The notes: generated from the letters alone by a model not told the origin. 18,691 bases of DNA from a bacterium (GCA_018903055.1 JAHIPW010000140.1:1-18691), one strand, 5' to 3'. Positions 1 to 8,333 are shown, numbered from the stretch's first letter. Translations and numbers: made by a program.

Positions 1-1560
1 GAGAGCACTGGAGAACCAAGTATCTAAGACATCCGGATCCTGAATTAAGTTTTTATTCCCACATCTGGGACATTTATCAGGCCTCTTTCTCGCCACAATA
101 GGAGGACAACCTTCTTGATGCTTGATGCTGGATGCTGGATGCTTGTTTTTTCCAGGATCAAGGATCGAGGATCGAGGATCTTGCTGTTTCTTACAATAGT
201 AGACGGGAATTCGGTGTCCCCACCATATCTGCCGAGAAAGGCACCAGTCCTTCAAGCCCTCCATCCAATCCAGATAGACTTTCTCCCACCTTTTGGGGAT
301 ATATTCTATTCTTCCTTTCTTTACTACCTCGATGGCCGGCTTTGCCAATTTCTTAACTTTCAGGAACCATTGAAGAGAGATCAGGGGCTCAATGGGAGTA
401 GAGCATCTATAACACCTTCCCACAGGAACAGAATAATCCTCTTTCTTCTCCAGATAGCCTTTTTTCTCTAAATCTTCAAGAAGCCTCTTCCTACATTCGT
501 ATCTATCCCATCCCTCATACTTCCCGGCCTCCTTGGTCATCTTCCCGGAAGTGTCTATGACCCTTACCTCGGGAAGTTTATGCTTTCTTCCTATCTCGAA
601 GTCATTGGGGTCATGGGCCGGAGTAATCTTTACCGCCCCGGTACCAAATTCTGGGTCAACATAATCATCAGCGATCAGGGGTATCTCCCTATTCATAATG
701 GGAAGAATGAGGGTCTTGTCTATCAACCCCTTGAACCTCTTATCCTTGGGATTGACTGCCACCGCAGTATCGCCGAGCATGGTCTCTGGTCTGGTCGTAG
801 CCACGGTAATAAAATCAGGTGATCGGTGATCGGTGATCGCCCGCCAGAGGCGAGGTCTCGCCCCTCTGGGGCGGAGTGATCGGTATTTCCCTTTCTCACT
901 TTCCCACTTTCTCACTTTCCCACTTTCTAACTGTCCCCCTGTCTTAAAGGGATATTTTATGTAGTAGAGGTAGCTTTTTTCGTCCTCATGCTCCACCTCA
1001 ATATCGGATAAGGCAGTCTGGCATCTGGGGCACCAGTTTATGATGTATTCATCCCGGTAGATCAGATCCTTCTCATATAATTTGACAAAGGTCTCAGTCA
1101 CTGCTTCAGAGCATCCTTTATCCATGGTAAACCTCAATCTCTCCCAATCACAAGAGCATCCCAACCTCTTCAATTGCTCGATAATTCTATCCCCATACTT
1201 CTCTTTCCACTCCCAGACCTTTTTTATAAACCTTTCTCTTCCTAAATCAAACCTGCTCTTTCCCTCTTTCAATAGTTCCTTCTCCACCACGTTCTGGGTA
1301 GCAATTCCCGCATGGTCGGTTCCCGGGATCCAGCAGGCATTGTAGTTCTTCATCCTCTTATATCTCACCAAAATATCTTGCAGAGTACTATTTAGGGCAT
1401 GGCCCATATGTAAGGAGCCGGTAATATTGGGCGGAGGAATAACTACAGTAAAGGGCTTTCTCTTTCTATCTACTTCAGCATGGAAATAGCCCTGATTCAT
1501 CCAGTATCTATACCATTTCTCTTCTACTTTTTTTGGTTGATATTTAGTCGGTACGGCCAT
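1..1560 (-). CDS. valS: Valyl-tRNA synthetase, N-terminal 520 codons (3' end beyond the window)
   Basis: Class I aminoacyl-tRNA synthetase that charges tRNA-Val in the cytoplasm. Seen: PPPNITGSLHMGHA (residues 42-55, HIGH-type ATP-binding motif), GTDHAGIATQ, the zinc-type segment NWCPRCQTALSDIEVEH, the CP1 editing motif TTRPETMLGDTAVAV, WWGHRIPVYYC, and DVLDTWFSSAL near the edge. The KMSKS region lies outside. The ATG at 1560 follows AGAGGAAAT, a good ribosome binding site. The frame stays open to base 1, so the gene is partial only because of the window edge. Two segments look foreign: residues about 207-249, just before the editing motif, and about 459-482, between the Cys residues of a zinc knuckle. 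Both are encoded by short tandem repeats and a palindrome of the intergenic type. ValS is preferred over IleRS because of the PPPNITGSLHMGH and TTRPETMLGDTAV signatures. Confidence 0.95.
   Translation of the reverse strand, partial: MAVPTKYQPKKVEEKWYRYWMNQGYFHAEVDRKRKPFTVVIPPPNITGSLHMGHALNSTLQDILVRYKRMKNYNACWIPGTDHAGIATQNVVEKELLKEGKSRFDLGRERFIKKVWEWKEKYGDRIIEQLKRLGCSCDWERLRFTMDKGCSEAVTETFVKLYEKDLIYRDEYIINWCPRCQTALSDIEVEHEDEKSYLYYIKYPFKTGGQLESGKVRKWESEKGKYRSLRPRGARPRLWRAITDHRSPDFITVATTRPETMLGDTAVAVNPKDKRFKGLIDKTLILPIMNREIPLIADDYVDPEFGTGAVKITPAHDPNDFEIGRKHKLPEVRVIDTSGKMTKEAGKYEGWDRYECRKRLLEDLEKKGYLEKKEDYSVPVGRCYRCSTPIEPLISLQWFLKVKKLAKPAIEVVKKGRIEYIPKRWEKVYLDWMEGLKDWCLSRQIWWGHRIPVYYCKKQQDPRSSILDPGKNKHPASSIKHQEGCPPIVARKRPDKCPRCGNKNLIQDPDVLDTWFSSAL
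115..181. repeat. Two in-frame heptamer arrays inside valS
   Basis: Plus-strand positions 115-142 are four 7-bp units (TTGATGC, TTGATGC, TGGATGC, TGGATGC). Positions 154-181 are four more (AGGATCA, AGGATCG, AGGATCG, AGGATCT). On the valS strand they encode roughly residues 461-480, in a stretch rich in D, P, S and I that separates Cys456 from Cys485. ValS proteins usually have a short CxxC-type spacing here. The arrays resemble those in the intergenic regions and keep the valS frame. Confidence 0.85.
817..938. repeat. Composite in-frame repeat insert in the valS editing domain region
   Basis: Three parts are visible on the plus strand. A GTGATCG heptamer array (about 818-839 and 876-883) is interrupted by a 36-bp palindromic module (840-875) with core GGCGAGGTCTCGCC. 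An octamer array CTTTCTCA/CTTTCCCA follows (891-938). The block codes for about 43 residues (207-249), between YIKYPFK and FITVATTRPETM of valS, with no stop codon. The same palindrome family occurs between hom and thrC at 7974-8009. Confidence 0.88.
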
Positions 1561-1573
1561 TATTTCCTCTAAA

Positions 1574-1725
1574 ATATGCCTCACTTCGTTCGGCAATTTT
1601 CACAGATTAGCACGGATTAAAAGACACGGATTAGCACTGATTTAATCTGCCTGCCCCGTAGCCTCCGACTTTAAGTCGGAGTGGTATGGGGTGCCCATCC
1701 GTGTAACTATTGAAGTTCCGATATC
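1574..1725. repeat. Dispersed composite repeat, copy A, upstream of valS
   Basis: From GCCTCACTTCGTTCGGC (about 1578-1594) through inverted arms built on GATTAGCACGGATT to CCCATCCGTGTAACTATTGAA. It matches 14764-14900 at both ends and in its inner units. Copy A carries an extra 42-bp palindromic module at 1650-1691 (CCTGCCCCGTAG, then CTCCGACTTTAAGTCGGAG, then a GGGG end) that copy B lacks exactly between TTTAATCTG and TGCCCATCC. It fills the AEC-carrier to valS junction. Confidence 0.85.
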
Positions 1726-2649
1726 TTAACATAAAAAGGCCAATACTAAAGGTATGGTAATGATCATGAGTAGGGTGGAAATTAGAATGGTGGAGGCTGC
1801 TAATTCTGGTCGAGCATCAAACTTCTGGGCGAACATGAAGCTGGCAATGGGCGAGGAGAGAGAAGAAATCAGAATGATGATCGCTCTATTCAGGCCAGTT
1901 ATCTTGAAGAGGTTTACGAAGATGAGGGCTAATGAGAGGCCCATGACTATTCTCGCTAAAGCACAGATAAGGGGAAGCCTGAAGGAAGTGACCTTAGTAT
2001 GGGAGAGCCTATCGCCAAGCATTAAGAGCATTAAAGGGATGGTGGGCCAAGCAACCATCTCAATGGTCTTTTTTCCCATCCTTAGGAATTCGAAGAAGAA
2101 AGGATGAGTGTTCAGGAACTGGATTAAAGGTTGACGGTAGATACTCAGGATAATACCAATAATCGCCGCATAAACGACTGGTATCTTGAGAGTAGTCTTT
2201 ATGCCCGATTTCTTACTTAAAAGATATACTCCTAAAGAGTAAAAAAGAAGACAGGAAGCAACATGATAGATTATTCCTTTAGAGAGGCCCATAGTTCCCA
2301 GGGCGAAGAGGGAGACGGGGAGGCCCATATTCCCGGTATTGGGGAACATAACGGGAAGATAGAAGGGGCGGGGGTCGAACCTTCTTATCTTGGAAAAGAG
2401 GAAGATAAGAAAACCCCCACACAACATGACAAAGAAGGCCCCAGAGGCAATACTTGCAAACTCCCTTGCTACGAACTCCTCATTTATCAGGGAGGTGAAG
2501 ACCAGACAGGGAGAGGTAATGTAGATGATGATATCGATTAAGGGATCGAGTTTTAGTTTGGTGATCCGAGAGAATAAAAAACCCATCCCTACAATAGTAA
2601 AGATGGGCAGGATGGTCTTCGAAATTAAAAGTAGCGTCCCCTGGGGCAT
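1726..2649 (-). CDS. AEC-family (auxin efflux carrier-like) membrane transporter
   Basis: Predicted inner-membrane carrier of 307 residues, a usual length for bacterial AEC/Mem_trans proteins. The sequence is hydrophobic throughout, with about eight to ten membrane segments. It contains the family-type turn PNTGNMGLP (residues 103-111) in the N-terminal half and a repeated hydrophobic layout in the C-terminal half. The ATG at 2649 follows TAGGTGA, a plausible ribosome binding site. Bacterial members are linked to malate, malonate or other small organic anions, and in some cases amino acids; nothing here identifies the substrate. It lies between cimA and valS, each about 165-190 bp of repeat DNA away, so its link to the amino-acid cluster is positional only. 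Confidence 0.85.
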   Translation of the reverse strand: MPQGTLLLISKTILPIFTIVGMGFLFSRITKLKLDPLIDIIIYITSPCLVFTSLINEEFVAREFASIASGAFFVMLCGGFLIFLFSKIRRFDPRPFYLPVMFPNTGNMGLPVSLFALGTMGLSKGIIYHVASCLLFYSLGVYLLSKKSGIKTTLKIPVVYAAIIGIILSIYRQPLIQFLNTHPFFFEFLRMGKKTIEMVAWPTIPLMLLMLGDRLSHTKVTSFRLPLICALARIVMGLSLALIFVNLFKITGLNRAIIILISSLSSPIASFMFAQKFDARPELAASTILISTLLMIITIPLVLAFLC

Positions 2650-2667
2650 GTAGTCACCTATAGAAGA

Positions 2668-2833
2668 ATATCAGATTACCAGTAGGAAGGATATCAGTAC
2701 ATCAGGATATCAGGAAAAAGCTGTTAAAACCTGATATTCTGGTACTCTGATAACCTACCCACTGATTCGCTGATACCCTGATATACTTTTCCTATTTGAA
2801 TTTAGAATTTCGATCTTAGAATTTAGGATTTGA
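2668..2833. repeat. Inverted pair of octamer arrays (ATCAGGAT type)
   Basis: The left arm has units such as ATATCAG and ATCAGGAT (about 2668-2713). After a short spacer the right arm reads the complement, with CTGATATT, CTGGTACT, CTGATAAC, CTGATTCG, CTGATACC and CTGATATA at 8-bp spacing (about 2731-2787). A further AT-rich array (GAATTTAGAATT, TTAGAATTTAGG) runs to 2833. The two arms could pair into a long imperfect hairpin between cimA and the AEC gene. No T-run typical of an intrinsic terminator follows on the transcribed strand. Confidence 0.8.
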
Positions 2834-2839
2834 CGAAAC

Positions 2840-4408
2840 TTACTTTCTGTGTTTCTTGAGGAGCTTATATTCCAGGCTATCGACCAGGGCCTGCCAGGAG
2901 GCTTCAATGATATTGGTAGAGACCCCTACCGTTCCCCATCTCTCCTTTTTATCTCTGGCCTCCACAAGCACCCTCACTGGAGCAGCGGTCCCGGCCTTAA
3001 CATCCAGAACCCTCACCTTATAGTCCGTAAGACGAACACTCTTTAGAGAAGGATAAAACCCCTCCAGCGCCTTTCTCAAGGCGTTATCTAAAGCATTTAT
3101 CGGGCCGCTCCCCTCTGCTGCGGTATGCTCTTCAATCCCTTCCACCTTCACCTTTATGGTTGCCTCGCAATTTAAAGTTCCGTCCTTTCTCTTCTCCACC
3201 GTAACCCGGAAACCTTCTAAGTCAAAGAGGCTTCTATATTTTCCCAGGGCTTTCTTCATCAGGAGTTCAAAGGAGCCCTCCGCTCCCTCAAACTGATAGC
3301 CTTCATCTTCAAGTCTCTTTAGGTTCTCCAGGACCTTCACTGTCTGAGGGGTCTTCTTCTCCAGATCCAAGCCATACTCCTTTGCTTTATAGAGAATGTT
3401 GCCCCTTCCTGCTAATTCACTGACCAATATCCTTCTATGTATCCCCACTAATTCTGGTTGAATATGCTCATAGGTCCTGGGGTCCTTCTTCACCGCGCTC
3501 ACATGTATCCCCCCTTTATGGGCGAAAGCAGAGTTTCCTACAAAGGGCTGCCTCTCATCATGGGATAGATTGGCCAGTTCTGCAACATACCTTGAGACTT
3601 CGGTCAGCCCTGCCAGCTGCTTCTTCTTGATACAGTCAATTCCCATCTTTAGTTGGAGGTTGGGTATCACGGAACAGAGGTTTACATTCCCGCACCTCTC
3701 CCCCAAACCATTTATTGTCCCCTGAACCTGAAGCGCACCCTCCTCTACCGCTGCTAAGGTATTGGCCACTGCGACCCCTGAGTCATTATGGGCATGGATG
3801 CCGAGAGGAACTTTAATCTTCTTTCTTACCTCACGCATGATCTTTGATAGTTCAAAAGGAAGGGTTCCCCCGTTGGTATCACATAAGACAATGGAGTCCG
3901 CTCTTGCTCTTTGGGCCGCTTCCAAGGTTTTAAGAGCATAGGAAGGATCATCCTTATAACCATCGAAGAAGTGCTCGGCATCGTAGATTACTTCCTTCTT
4001 CTTTTTCTTCAGATACGAGACAGAATCTTTAATTAGCTCGAGGTTCTCTTCTAAAGAAATCCCCAGGGCAACCTTTACATGGAGGTCCCAGGATTTGCCA
4101 AAGATACAGACTACCTCTGTTCCCGATTCTAAGAGGGCTCTGATATTGGGATCCTTCTCTGCAGGATATTTCGCCCTTCTGGTAGAGCCGAAAGCAGTAA
4201 GTTTAGCATTCTTCAGTTTTATTCTTTTCATCCTCTGGAAGAACTTTATGTCCTTAGGATTGGAACCCGGCCAACCTCCCTCAATGTAATGGATACCAAG
4301 TTCATCTAACTTTTGAGCAATCCTTACCTTATCCTCTAAGGAGAAGGAGATCCCCTCTGCCTGGGCGCCATCCCTCAATGTGGTATCGTAGATCTTTACT
4401 TTCACCAT
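2840..4408 (-). CDS. cimA: (R)-citramalate synthase
   Basis: Condenses pyruvate with acetyl-CoA to (R)-citramalate, the first step of the threonine-independent route to 2-oxobutyrate and isoleucine. Seen in 522 residues: a DRE-TIM metallolyase barrel with TTLRDGAQ (9-16), [13 protein letters not shown] (41-53), the metal-binding HAHND (205-209) and [11 protein letters not shown] (231-241). The C-terminal region (about 390-515) looks like a LeuA-type allosteric/dimer domain. The [10 protein letters not shown] segment separates CimA from 2-isopropylmalate synthase. Start: the ATG at 4408 sits 8 nt after AAGGAG; a GTG at 4417 would overlap that site and is less likely. Length fits the family, and unlike its neighbours it shows no inserted repeat. 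It follows lysC after a repeat junction. Confidence 0.92.
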   Translation of the reverse strand: MVKVKIYDTTLRDGAQAEGISFSLEDKVRIAQKLDELGIHYIEGGWPGSNPKDIKFFQRMKRIKLKNAKLTAFGSTRRAKYPAEKDPNIRALLESGTEVVCIFGKSWDLHVKVALGISLEENLELIKDSVSYLKKKKKEVIYDAEHFFDGYKDDPSYALKTLEAAQRARADSIVLCDTNGGTLPFELSKIMREVRKKIKVPLGIHAHNDSGVAVANTLAAVEEGALQVQGTINGLGERCGNVNLCSVIPNLQLKMGIDCIKKKQLAGLTEVSRYVAELANLSHDERQPFVGNSAFAHKGGIHVSAVKKDPRTYEHIQPELVGIHRRILVSELAGRGNILYKAKEYGLDLEKKTPQTVKVLENLKRLEDEGYQFEGAEGSFELLMKKALGKYRSLFDLEGFRVTVEKRKDGTLNCEATIKVKVEGIEEHTAAEGSGPINALDNALRKALEGFYPSLKSVRLTDYKVRVLDVKAGTAAPVRVLVEARDKKERWGTVGVSTNIIEASWQALVDSLEYKLLKKHRK

Positions 4409-4424
4409 GGTAACCACTCCTTCC

Positions 4425-4528
4425 TACCGGTTAATAGCAGTTAATATTAGTTAATAACGGTTAATAACAGTTGCAAAAAAGTAACCGGTATTAACCGATT
4501 TTAACCATTTTTAACCGATATTAACACT
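4425..4528. repeat. Inverted pair of decamer arrays (CGGTTAATA type)
   Basis: The left arm has 10-bp units CGGTTAATAG, CAGTTAATAT, TAGTTAATAA and CGGTTAATAA (about 4429-4468). The right arm, after an A-rich spacer, has TATTAACCGA, TTTTAACCAT, TTTTAACCGA and TATTAACACT (about 4488-4527). The arms are approximately complementary and would fold into one long hairpin in the lysC-cimA intergenic transcript. Confidence 0.85.
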
Positions 4529-5749
4529 TCATTTCTGTCCTAAACCGAATTCTCTATGTAATGATTTTACTGCTTTCTGGACATCTTTTTCTTCAATAGC
4601 GCAAGAAATCTTTATCTCAGAGGTTGAAATCATCCCAATATTTATTCTCTCTTTTGCTAAGCAGGAGAACATCCTGGCGGCCACTCCGGGATGAGACCTC
4701 ATTCCCACTCCCACAATAGAGACCTTGGCCACTCCCTTGCTCGCCGCCACTCCCTTGGCTTTTATCCTTTTTGCTACTTCCTTAATGGCGGGAAGGGCCT
4801 TCTGTAGATCAACCTCTGCTATGGTAAAGGAGACATCTGTTAGACCTTTGAGGCTGGCGGATTGGATGATCATATCGACATTGATATTCCTCTCTGCTAT
4901 CTCACTGAAGATAGTAGAGGCGATCCCTGGCCTATCGGGAACACTCTGGATGGTAATCTTTGCCTGATCCCTATCATAGGTGACTCCGCTGACCTCCGGG
5001 GCCTCCAGGCCCTCCAGGCCCTTTTCAGTAATCATGGTCCCCTCCTTATTAGAAAAACTTGAACGAATATGTAATCTCACATTATATCTCTTGGCCAATT
5101 CTACGCTCCGTAGTTGCATTACCTTTGCTCCCAGGGATGAAAGTTCCAGCATCGCATCATAAGAAATCTTCTTTAGTCTCTTAGCAGAGGGAACCACCCT
5201 GGGATCTGCGGTATAGATTCCCTCCACATCGGTATATATCTCACAAGAAGCAGCTTTCAGGCTGGCGGCCAGAGCGACGGCCGTGGTATCGCTTCCTCCC
5301 CGACCTAAGGTAGTGATATCCTCCTCCTGACTTATTCCCTGAAAGCCAGCAACAACAACTACCTTTCCTTTCCTTAATTCATCCTTGATTCTTTCGGCAT
5401 CTACGGAGAGGATCCTGGCCTTAGTGTAGGCGGTATCGGTGAGGATCCTAGCCTGGGAGCCGGTGAAGGAGATTGCCGGACAGCCCAAAGAATGGAGAGC
5501 CATAGTTAATAGAGAGATAGAAATCTGCTCTCCCGTAGATAGAAGCATATCCACTTCCCTTTCTGAAGGATGGGCAGTTATCTCATAGGCAGAGGAGAGG
5601 AGGCGGTCTGTGGTATCACCTGGGGCGGAGACAACCACCACTACCTTATTCCCCTTTTTCGCGGTCCTCTTGACCCTCCTGGCTACACTCTTAATCTTTT
5701 TAGCGTCTGCAACTGAGGATCCTCCATACTTCTGAACAATTAGAGGCAT
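4529..5749 (-). CDS. lysC: Aspartate kinase, ACT-domain regulated
   Basis: Phosphorylates L-aspartate to aspartyl-4-phosphate, the entry to the lysine, threonine and methionine branches. The 406 residues match the usual alpha-type single-function enzyme. Seen: KYGGSSV near residue 7 (the KxGGTS motif), [26 protein letters not shown] and [15 protein letters not shown], then a C-terminal tandem ACT region (about 265-400) with [17 protein letters not shown] and [17 protein letters not shown] domains in this family bind threonine and/or lysine, so feedback control is expected; the effector cannot be read. Its ATG (5749) lies inside the end of thrB, a 10-nt overlap that suggests translational coupling, with GAAGGTG as ribosome binding site. 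Confidence 0.95.
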   Translation of the reverse strand: MPLIVQKYGGSSVADAKKIKSVARRVKRTAKKGNKVVVVVSAPGDTTDRLLSSAYEITAHPSEREVDMLLSTGEQISISLLTMALHSLGCPAISFTGSQARILTDTAYTKARILSVDAERIKDELRKGKVVVVAGFQGISQEEDITTLGRGGSDTTAVALAASLKAASCEIYTDVEGIYTADPRVVPSAKRLKKISYDAMLELSSLGAKVMQLRSVELAKRYNVRLHIRSSFSNKEGTMITEKGLEGLEAPEVSGVTYDRDQAKITIQSVPDRPGIASTIFSEIAERNINVDMIIQSASLKGLTDVSFTIAEVDLQKALPAIKEVAKRIKAKGVAASKGVAKVSIVGVGMRSHPGVAARMFSCLAKERINIGMISTSEIKISCAIEEKDVQKAVKSLHREFGLGQK

Positions 5750-6660
5750 ACCGCACCTTCTCGATCAATATCCAATATCCTATAATAACTCTTGTGACCT
5801 GCTTTTTGGAAGGCAGCGACCATAGCCTGACCTATTTCTTTATTCTTTTCTTCATTATTTCCAATGGAAAAGGCGGCGATGGTGGAGCCGGAACCACTTA
5901 AAGCCACACCTTGAGCGCCTGCCATCCTGGCTGCCTGAAAAACATCCTCCATCCCCGGAATAAGTTTTTTGCGATAAGGTTGATGGACTCGGTCTTGCAT
6001 ACTTTCGCTTAATAATTCTGGCAACAACTCTGGATTACCTTCCCTAGTCAGAATTGCGGTCGTGAAAAGAATATTACTCCCAGAACTCACGTAATCTACC
6101 AGACTAACCTTTTTTGGCAAAACCTTACGTGCCTCAATAGTTGAAATTTTGAAATCCGGAATGGCAACTACTACCTTTAAATCACTTCGTACCTTGGAAT
6201 ATTTTAAAAACCTAACTTCATTATCTTTTAAAGCAGCAATCGTCAATCCTCCCATTAAAGCAGGAACTACGTTATCCGGATGGCCTTCCAATCCTGCCGC
6301 TATCTTAAGAATCTCGTCTTGGGAGAGCTTGTCTCCCATTAATCTATTGGTAGCAACCAAAGCCCCAATGCGCGCTGCTGCTGAAGAACCCAACCCCCGA
6401 GCTAAGGGAATGTTATTGATAAGTTTCAGGTTTACGGTTAACGGTTTACCGTTTACGGTTTTAAAGACTTCCTGGGCGGCCTGGTAGGCAATATTGGACT
6501 TATCCTTAGGTAGAGAATCCGCTCCTTCTCCTTCAATCTCGATAGAGAGTTTATCTGCCTTCTCTATCTCCACAGTATTATATAGTTTTAGAGCCAGACC
6601 TAAGATATCATAACCCGGCCCTAAATTTGCCGTAGTCGCCGGCACTCTTACTTTCACCAT
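5740..6660 (-). CDS. thrB: Homoserine kinase (GHMP family)
   Basis: Phosphorylates L-homoserine to O-phosphohomoserine, the substrate of ThrC encoded just upstream. The 306 residues are typical. Seen: [19 protein letters not shown] near the N-terminus, the ATP-binding GHMP loop [16 protein letters not shown] (85-100), GHPDNV, and the C-terminal [14 protein letters not shown]. The ATG at 6660 follows AAGGTG with 6 nt spacing; a GTG nine bases earlier is part of that site and was rejected. Residues 69-78 ([10 protein letters not shown]) are encoded by a heptamer array. Overall length is about normal, so the array may have replaced loop sequence rather than lengthened it. Confidence 0.95.
   Translation of the reverse strand: MVKVRVPATTANLGPGYDILGLALKLYNTVEIEKADKLSIEIEGEGADSLPKDKSNIAYQAAQEVFKTVNGKPLTVNLKLINNIPLARGLGSSAAARIGALVATNRLMGDKLSQDEILKIAAGLEGHPDNVVPALMGGLTIAALKDNEVRFLKYSKVRSDLKVVVAIPDFKISTIEARKVLPKKVSLVDYVSSGSNILFTTAILTREGNPELLPELLSESMQDRVHQPYRKKLIPGMEDVFQAARMAGAQGVALSGSGSTIAAFSIGNNEEKNKEIGQAMVAAFQKAGHKSYYRILDIDREGAVCL
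6429..6461. repeat. In-frame heptamer array within thrB
   Basis: On the coding strand it reads GTAAACG, GTAAACC, GTTAACC, GTAAACC, four 7-bp units in register, coding for [10 protein letters not shown] shortly before the GHMP ATP-binding loop. The unit resembles those of the intergenic arrays (GTAACCA, GTTTACA). Confidence 0.75.
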
Positions 6661-6667
6661 AATAAAC

Positions 6668-6857
6668 ACCTTAAAAGTATCAGGATATCAGGGAATCCGG
6701 ATATCAGGGAAACAGGAAATCAGGATATCAGAATATCAGGAACTTCCCGATAACCCGATCACCCGATAACCCAATCACCCGATAACCCGATCACCCGATA
6801 ACCCGATAACCCGATCACCCGATAACCCGATAACCCGATAACCCGATCGCCTGATCT
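6668..6857. repeat. Octamer arrays between thrC and thrB (ATATCAGG, then CCCGATAA)
   Basis: The first array (about 6677-6741) has ATCAGGAT-like octamers. The second (6746-6849) is 13 clean octamers, mostly CCCGATAA alternating with CCCGATCA, plus a degenerate unit that touches the thrC stop codon. The reverse complement of CCCGATAA matches ATATCAGG at 6 of 8 bases, so the arrays are diverged inverted arms. No unique spacers are present, so this is not a CRISPR array. Confidence 0.9.
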
Positions 6858-7923
6858 AATAGCCCAGTTCCTTCACTACCGCTTCCAATGTTGGGGGAAG
6901 GACTTTTGGCTTCTTGGCCAGGGCAATGGCCCTATCCGGATCCTTCAAGCCATGGCCCGTAAGAATGCAAACCACTACTGGATCCTGGATTCTGGATCCT
7001 AGATCCTGGTTAAAGTAGCCTTGCTTATGTAATTTTATTAAGCCAGCGACTGAGGCCGCAGAAGCCGGCTCCACAAATATCCCTTCTTGGGAAGCGATTA
7101 ACTTATAGGCTGCTAAAATTTCTTCATCTGTTACCTTATCGATCAGCCCCCCAGACTCATCCCGGGCCTCCTCCGCCTTCTTCCAGGAAGCAGGGTTACC
7201 AATTCTTATCGCCGTAGCAATGGTCTCTGGTTTTTCAATCAGCCTTCCCTCAACAATGGGAGCAGCGCCAGCCGCTTGAAAGCCGAGCATCCTGGGAAGG
7301 GATTTAATCTTCCCCTTTTCTTTATATTCCTTATACCCTTTCCAATAGGCAGTGATATTCCCAGCGTTCCCTACCGGCATTACCTGATAATCCGGCGCTC
7401 TCCCCAACTCATCACAGATCTCGAAGGCTGCTGTCTTCTGTCCTTCTATGCGATAAGGGTTTATGGAATTAACCAGTTTTATGGGGTATTTCTCTGTTAT
7501 CTCCCGGGCAAGTTTCAGGGCCTGATCGAAGTTTCCTTCTATAGCAATCACCCTTGCCCCATGCATCAGGGCCTGGGCGAGCTTGCCTAAGGCGATGGCT
7601 CCCTTGGGAATTAAAACGATACAGTCCAGTCCTGCTCGAGAAGCATAGGAAGCGGCAGAGGCCGCGGTATTTCCCGTGGAGGCGCACATCACCGCTTTCG
7701 CCCCTTCTTCCTTTGCTTTAGAAACAGCAACCGTCATCCCCCGATCCTTGAAGGAGCCGGTGGGGTTTACCCCCTCATACTTGAGATAGACCTCTAATCC
7801 TAAAGATTTATTTAAACTCTGAGCCTTAATTAAAGGAGTATCCCCCTCATCTAAGGTGATAACCGGGGTCTTCTCTGTTACTGGTAGATAATTTCTATAT
7901 CTGGCAATTACGCCTTGCTTCAT
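6856..7923 (-). CDS. thrC: Threonine synthase
   Basis: PLP enzyme that converts O-phosphohomoserine to L-threonine. The 355 residues fit the short bacterial class. Seen: [10 protein letters not shown], the PLP-lysine motif [11 protein letters not shown] (53-63, Lys59), [19 protein letters not shown] (phosphate-binding region), [16 protein letters not shown], and [11 protein letters not shown] near the C-terminus followed by [10 protein letters not shown]. The ATG at 7923 follows GGAGAG. Residues 305-315 ([11 protein letters not shown]) are encoded by a GGATCCT heptamer array and break the segment between KQGYF and [10 protein letters not shown], which is normally short and variable. The gene follows hom and precedes thrB, the expected pathway partners. 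Confidence 0.95.
   Translation of the reverse strand: MKQGVIARYRNYLPVTEKTPVITLDEGDTPLIKAQSLNKSLGLEVYLKYEGVNPTGSFKDRGMTVAVSKAKEEGAKAVMCASTGNTAASAASYASRAGLDCIVLIPKGAIALGKLAQALMHGARVIAIEGNFDQALKLAREITEKYPIKLVNSINPYRIEGQKTAAFEICDELGRAPDYQVMPVGNAGNITAYWKGYKEYKEKGKIKSLPRMLGFQAAGAAPIVEGRLIEKPETIATAIRIGNPASWKKAEEARDESGGLIDKVTDEEILAAYKLIASQEGIFVEPASAASVAGLIKLHKQGYFNQDLGSRIQDPVVVCILTGHGLKDPDRAIALAKKPKVLPPTLEAVVKELGY
6980..7010. repeat. In-frame GGATCCT heptamer array in thrC
   Basis: Plus-strand units GGATCCT, GGATTCT, GGATCCT, AGATCCT, in register at 7 bp, encode part of [11 protein letters not shown]. The unit is related to AGGATCG of the second valS insert, which gives a similar peptide (QQDPRSSILDP). 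Confidence 0.8.
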
Positions 7924-8333
7924 TAATACTCTCCGTAATCGGTGATCAGTTCGGAATAGTTTACAGTAACCAGCCCGCCGAAGGCGAGGTCTCGCCCCTT
8001 GAAGGCGGACGAACAGTAACCAGTCTAGTCAAACCCTAAATCCTAATATCGAAATACTAAACAATATCTAAATTCAAAATTCAAATGACCAAAACAAAAG
8101 ACTTCTTAGTTTGAGCCGTCTAAGACAGATTAGAGTTTTGGATTTAGAACATTCGGATTTTGGATTTGTTTCGGATTTCGGACCCCGCACCAGAAACTTC
8201 ATTTCGGTGCGGGACTGGTCCAGCACCGAGCTCTGCTCTGGTGCTGGGTTTCGTGCTTCGGATTTTTGATATACTGGTTCTCTGATGCTCTTCTACTTTT
8301 TTACTGTAAACTGGTTACTGGTTACTTTGAAGT
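7924..8333. repeat. 410-bp hom-thrC junction: nested inverted arrays with three hairpin modules
   Basis: No gene is seen here. Outer arms are GTAACCA heptamers at 7963-8023 and their complement (ACTGGTTACTGGTTAC) at about 8308-8325. Inner arms are AAATCCTAA-like units (about 8031-8090) against TTTGGATTTAG units (about 8136-8181). A 36-bp palindromic module with core GGCGAGGTCTCGCC interrupts the left outer arm at 7974-8009. Two hairpins stand in tandem: stem CCCGCACC/GGTGCGGG (8184-8213) and stem CCAGCACC/GGTGCTGG (8220-8247). Neither is followed by a T-run on the transcribed strand. Confidence 0.85.

Noticed and set aside
1-1560. valS as a pseudogene or frameshifted gene because of the inserts
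   Set aside because: Codon-by-codon reading of both inserts shows one open frame with conserved ValS sequence on each side.
4998-5026. In-frame repeat insertion in lysC (GGCCTCCAG/GCCCTCCAG, GLEGLE)
   Set aside because: Only two short similar units; protein length and neighbouring residues are normal for aspartate kinase, so chance or local slippage is enough.
6746-6849. CRISPR array
   Set aside because: The 8-bp CCCGATAA/CCCGATCA units are contiguous with no unique spacers and no cas genes; it is a simple tandem array.
7924-8333. T-box, threonine attenuator or riboswitch upstream of thrC
   Set aside because: No T-box TGGNACCGCG-type string, leader peptide rich in Thr/Ile codons or known riboswitch core was found; repeats explain the sequence.
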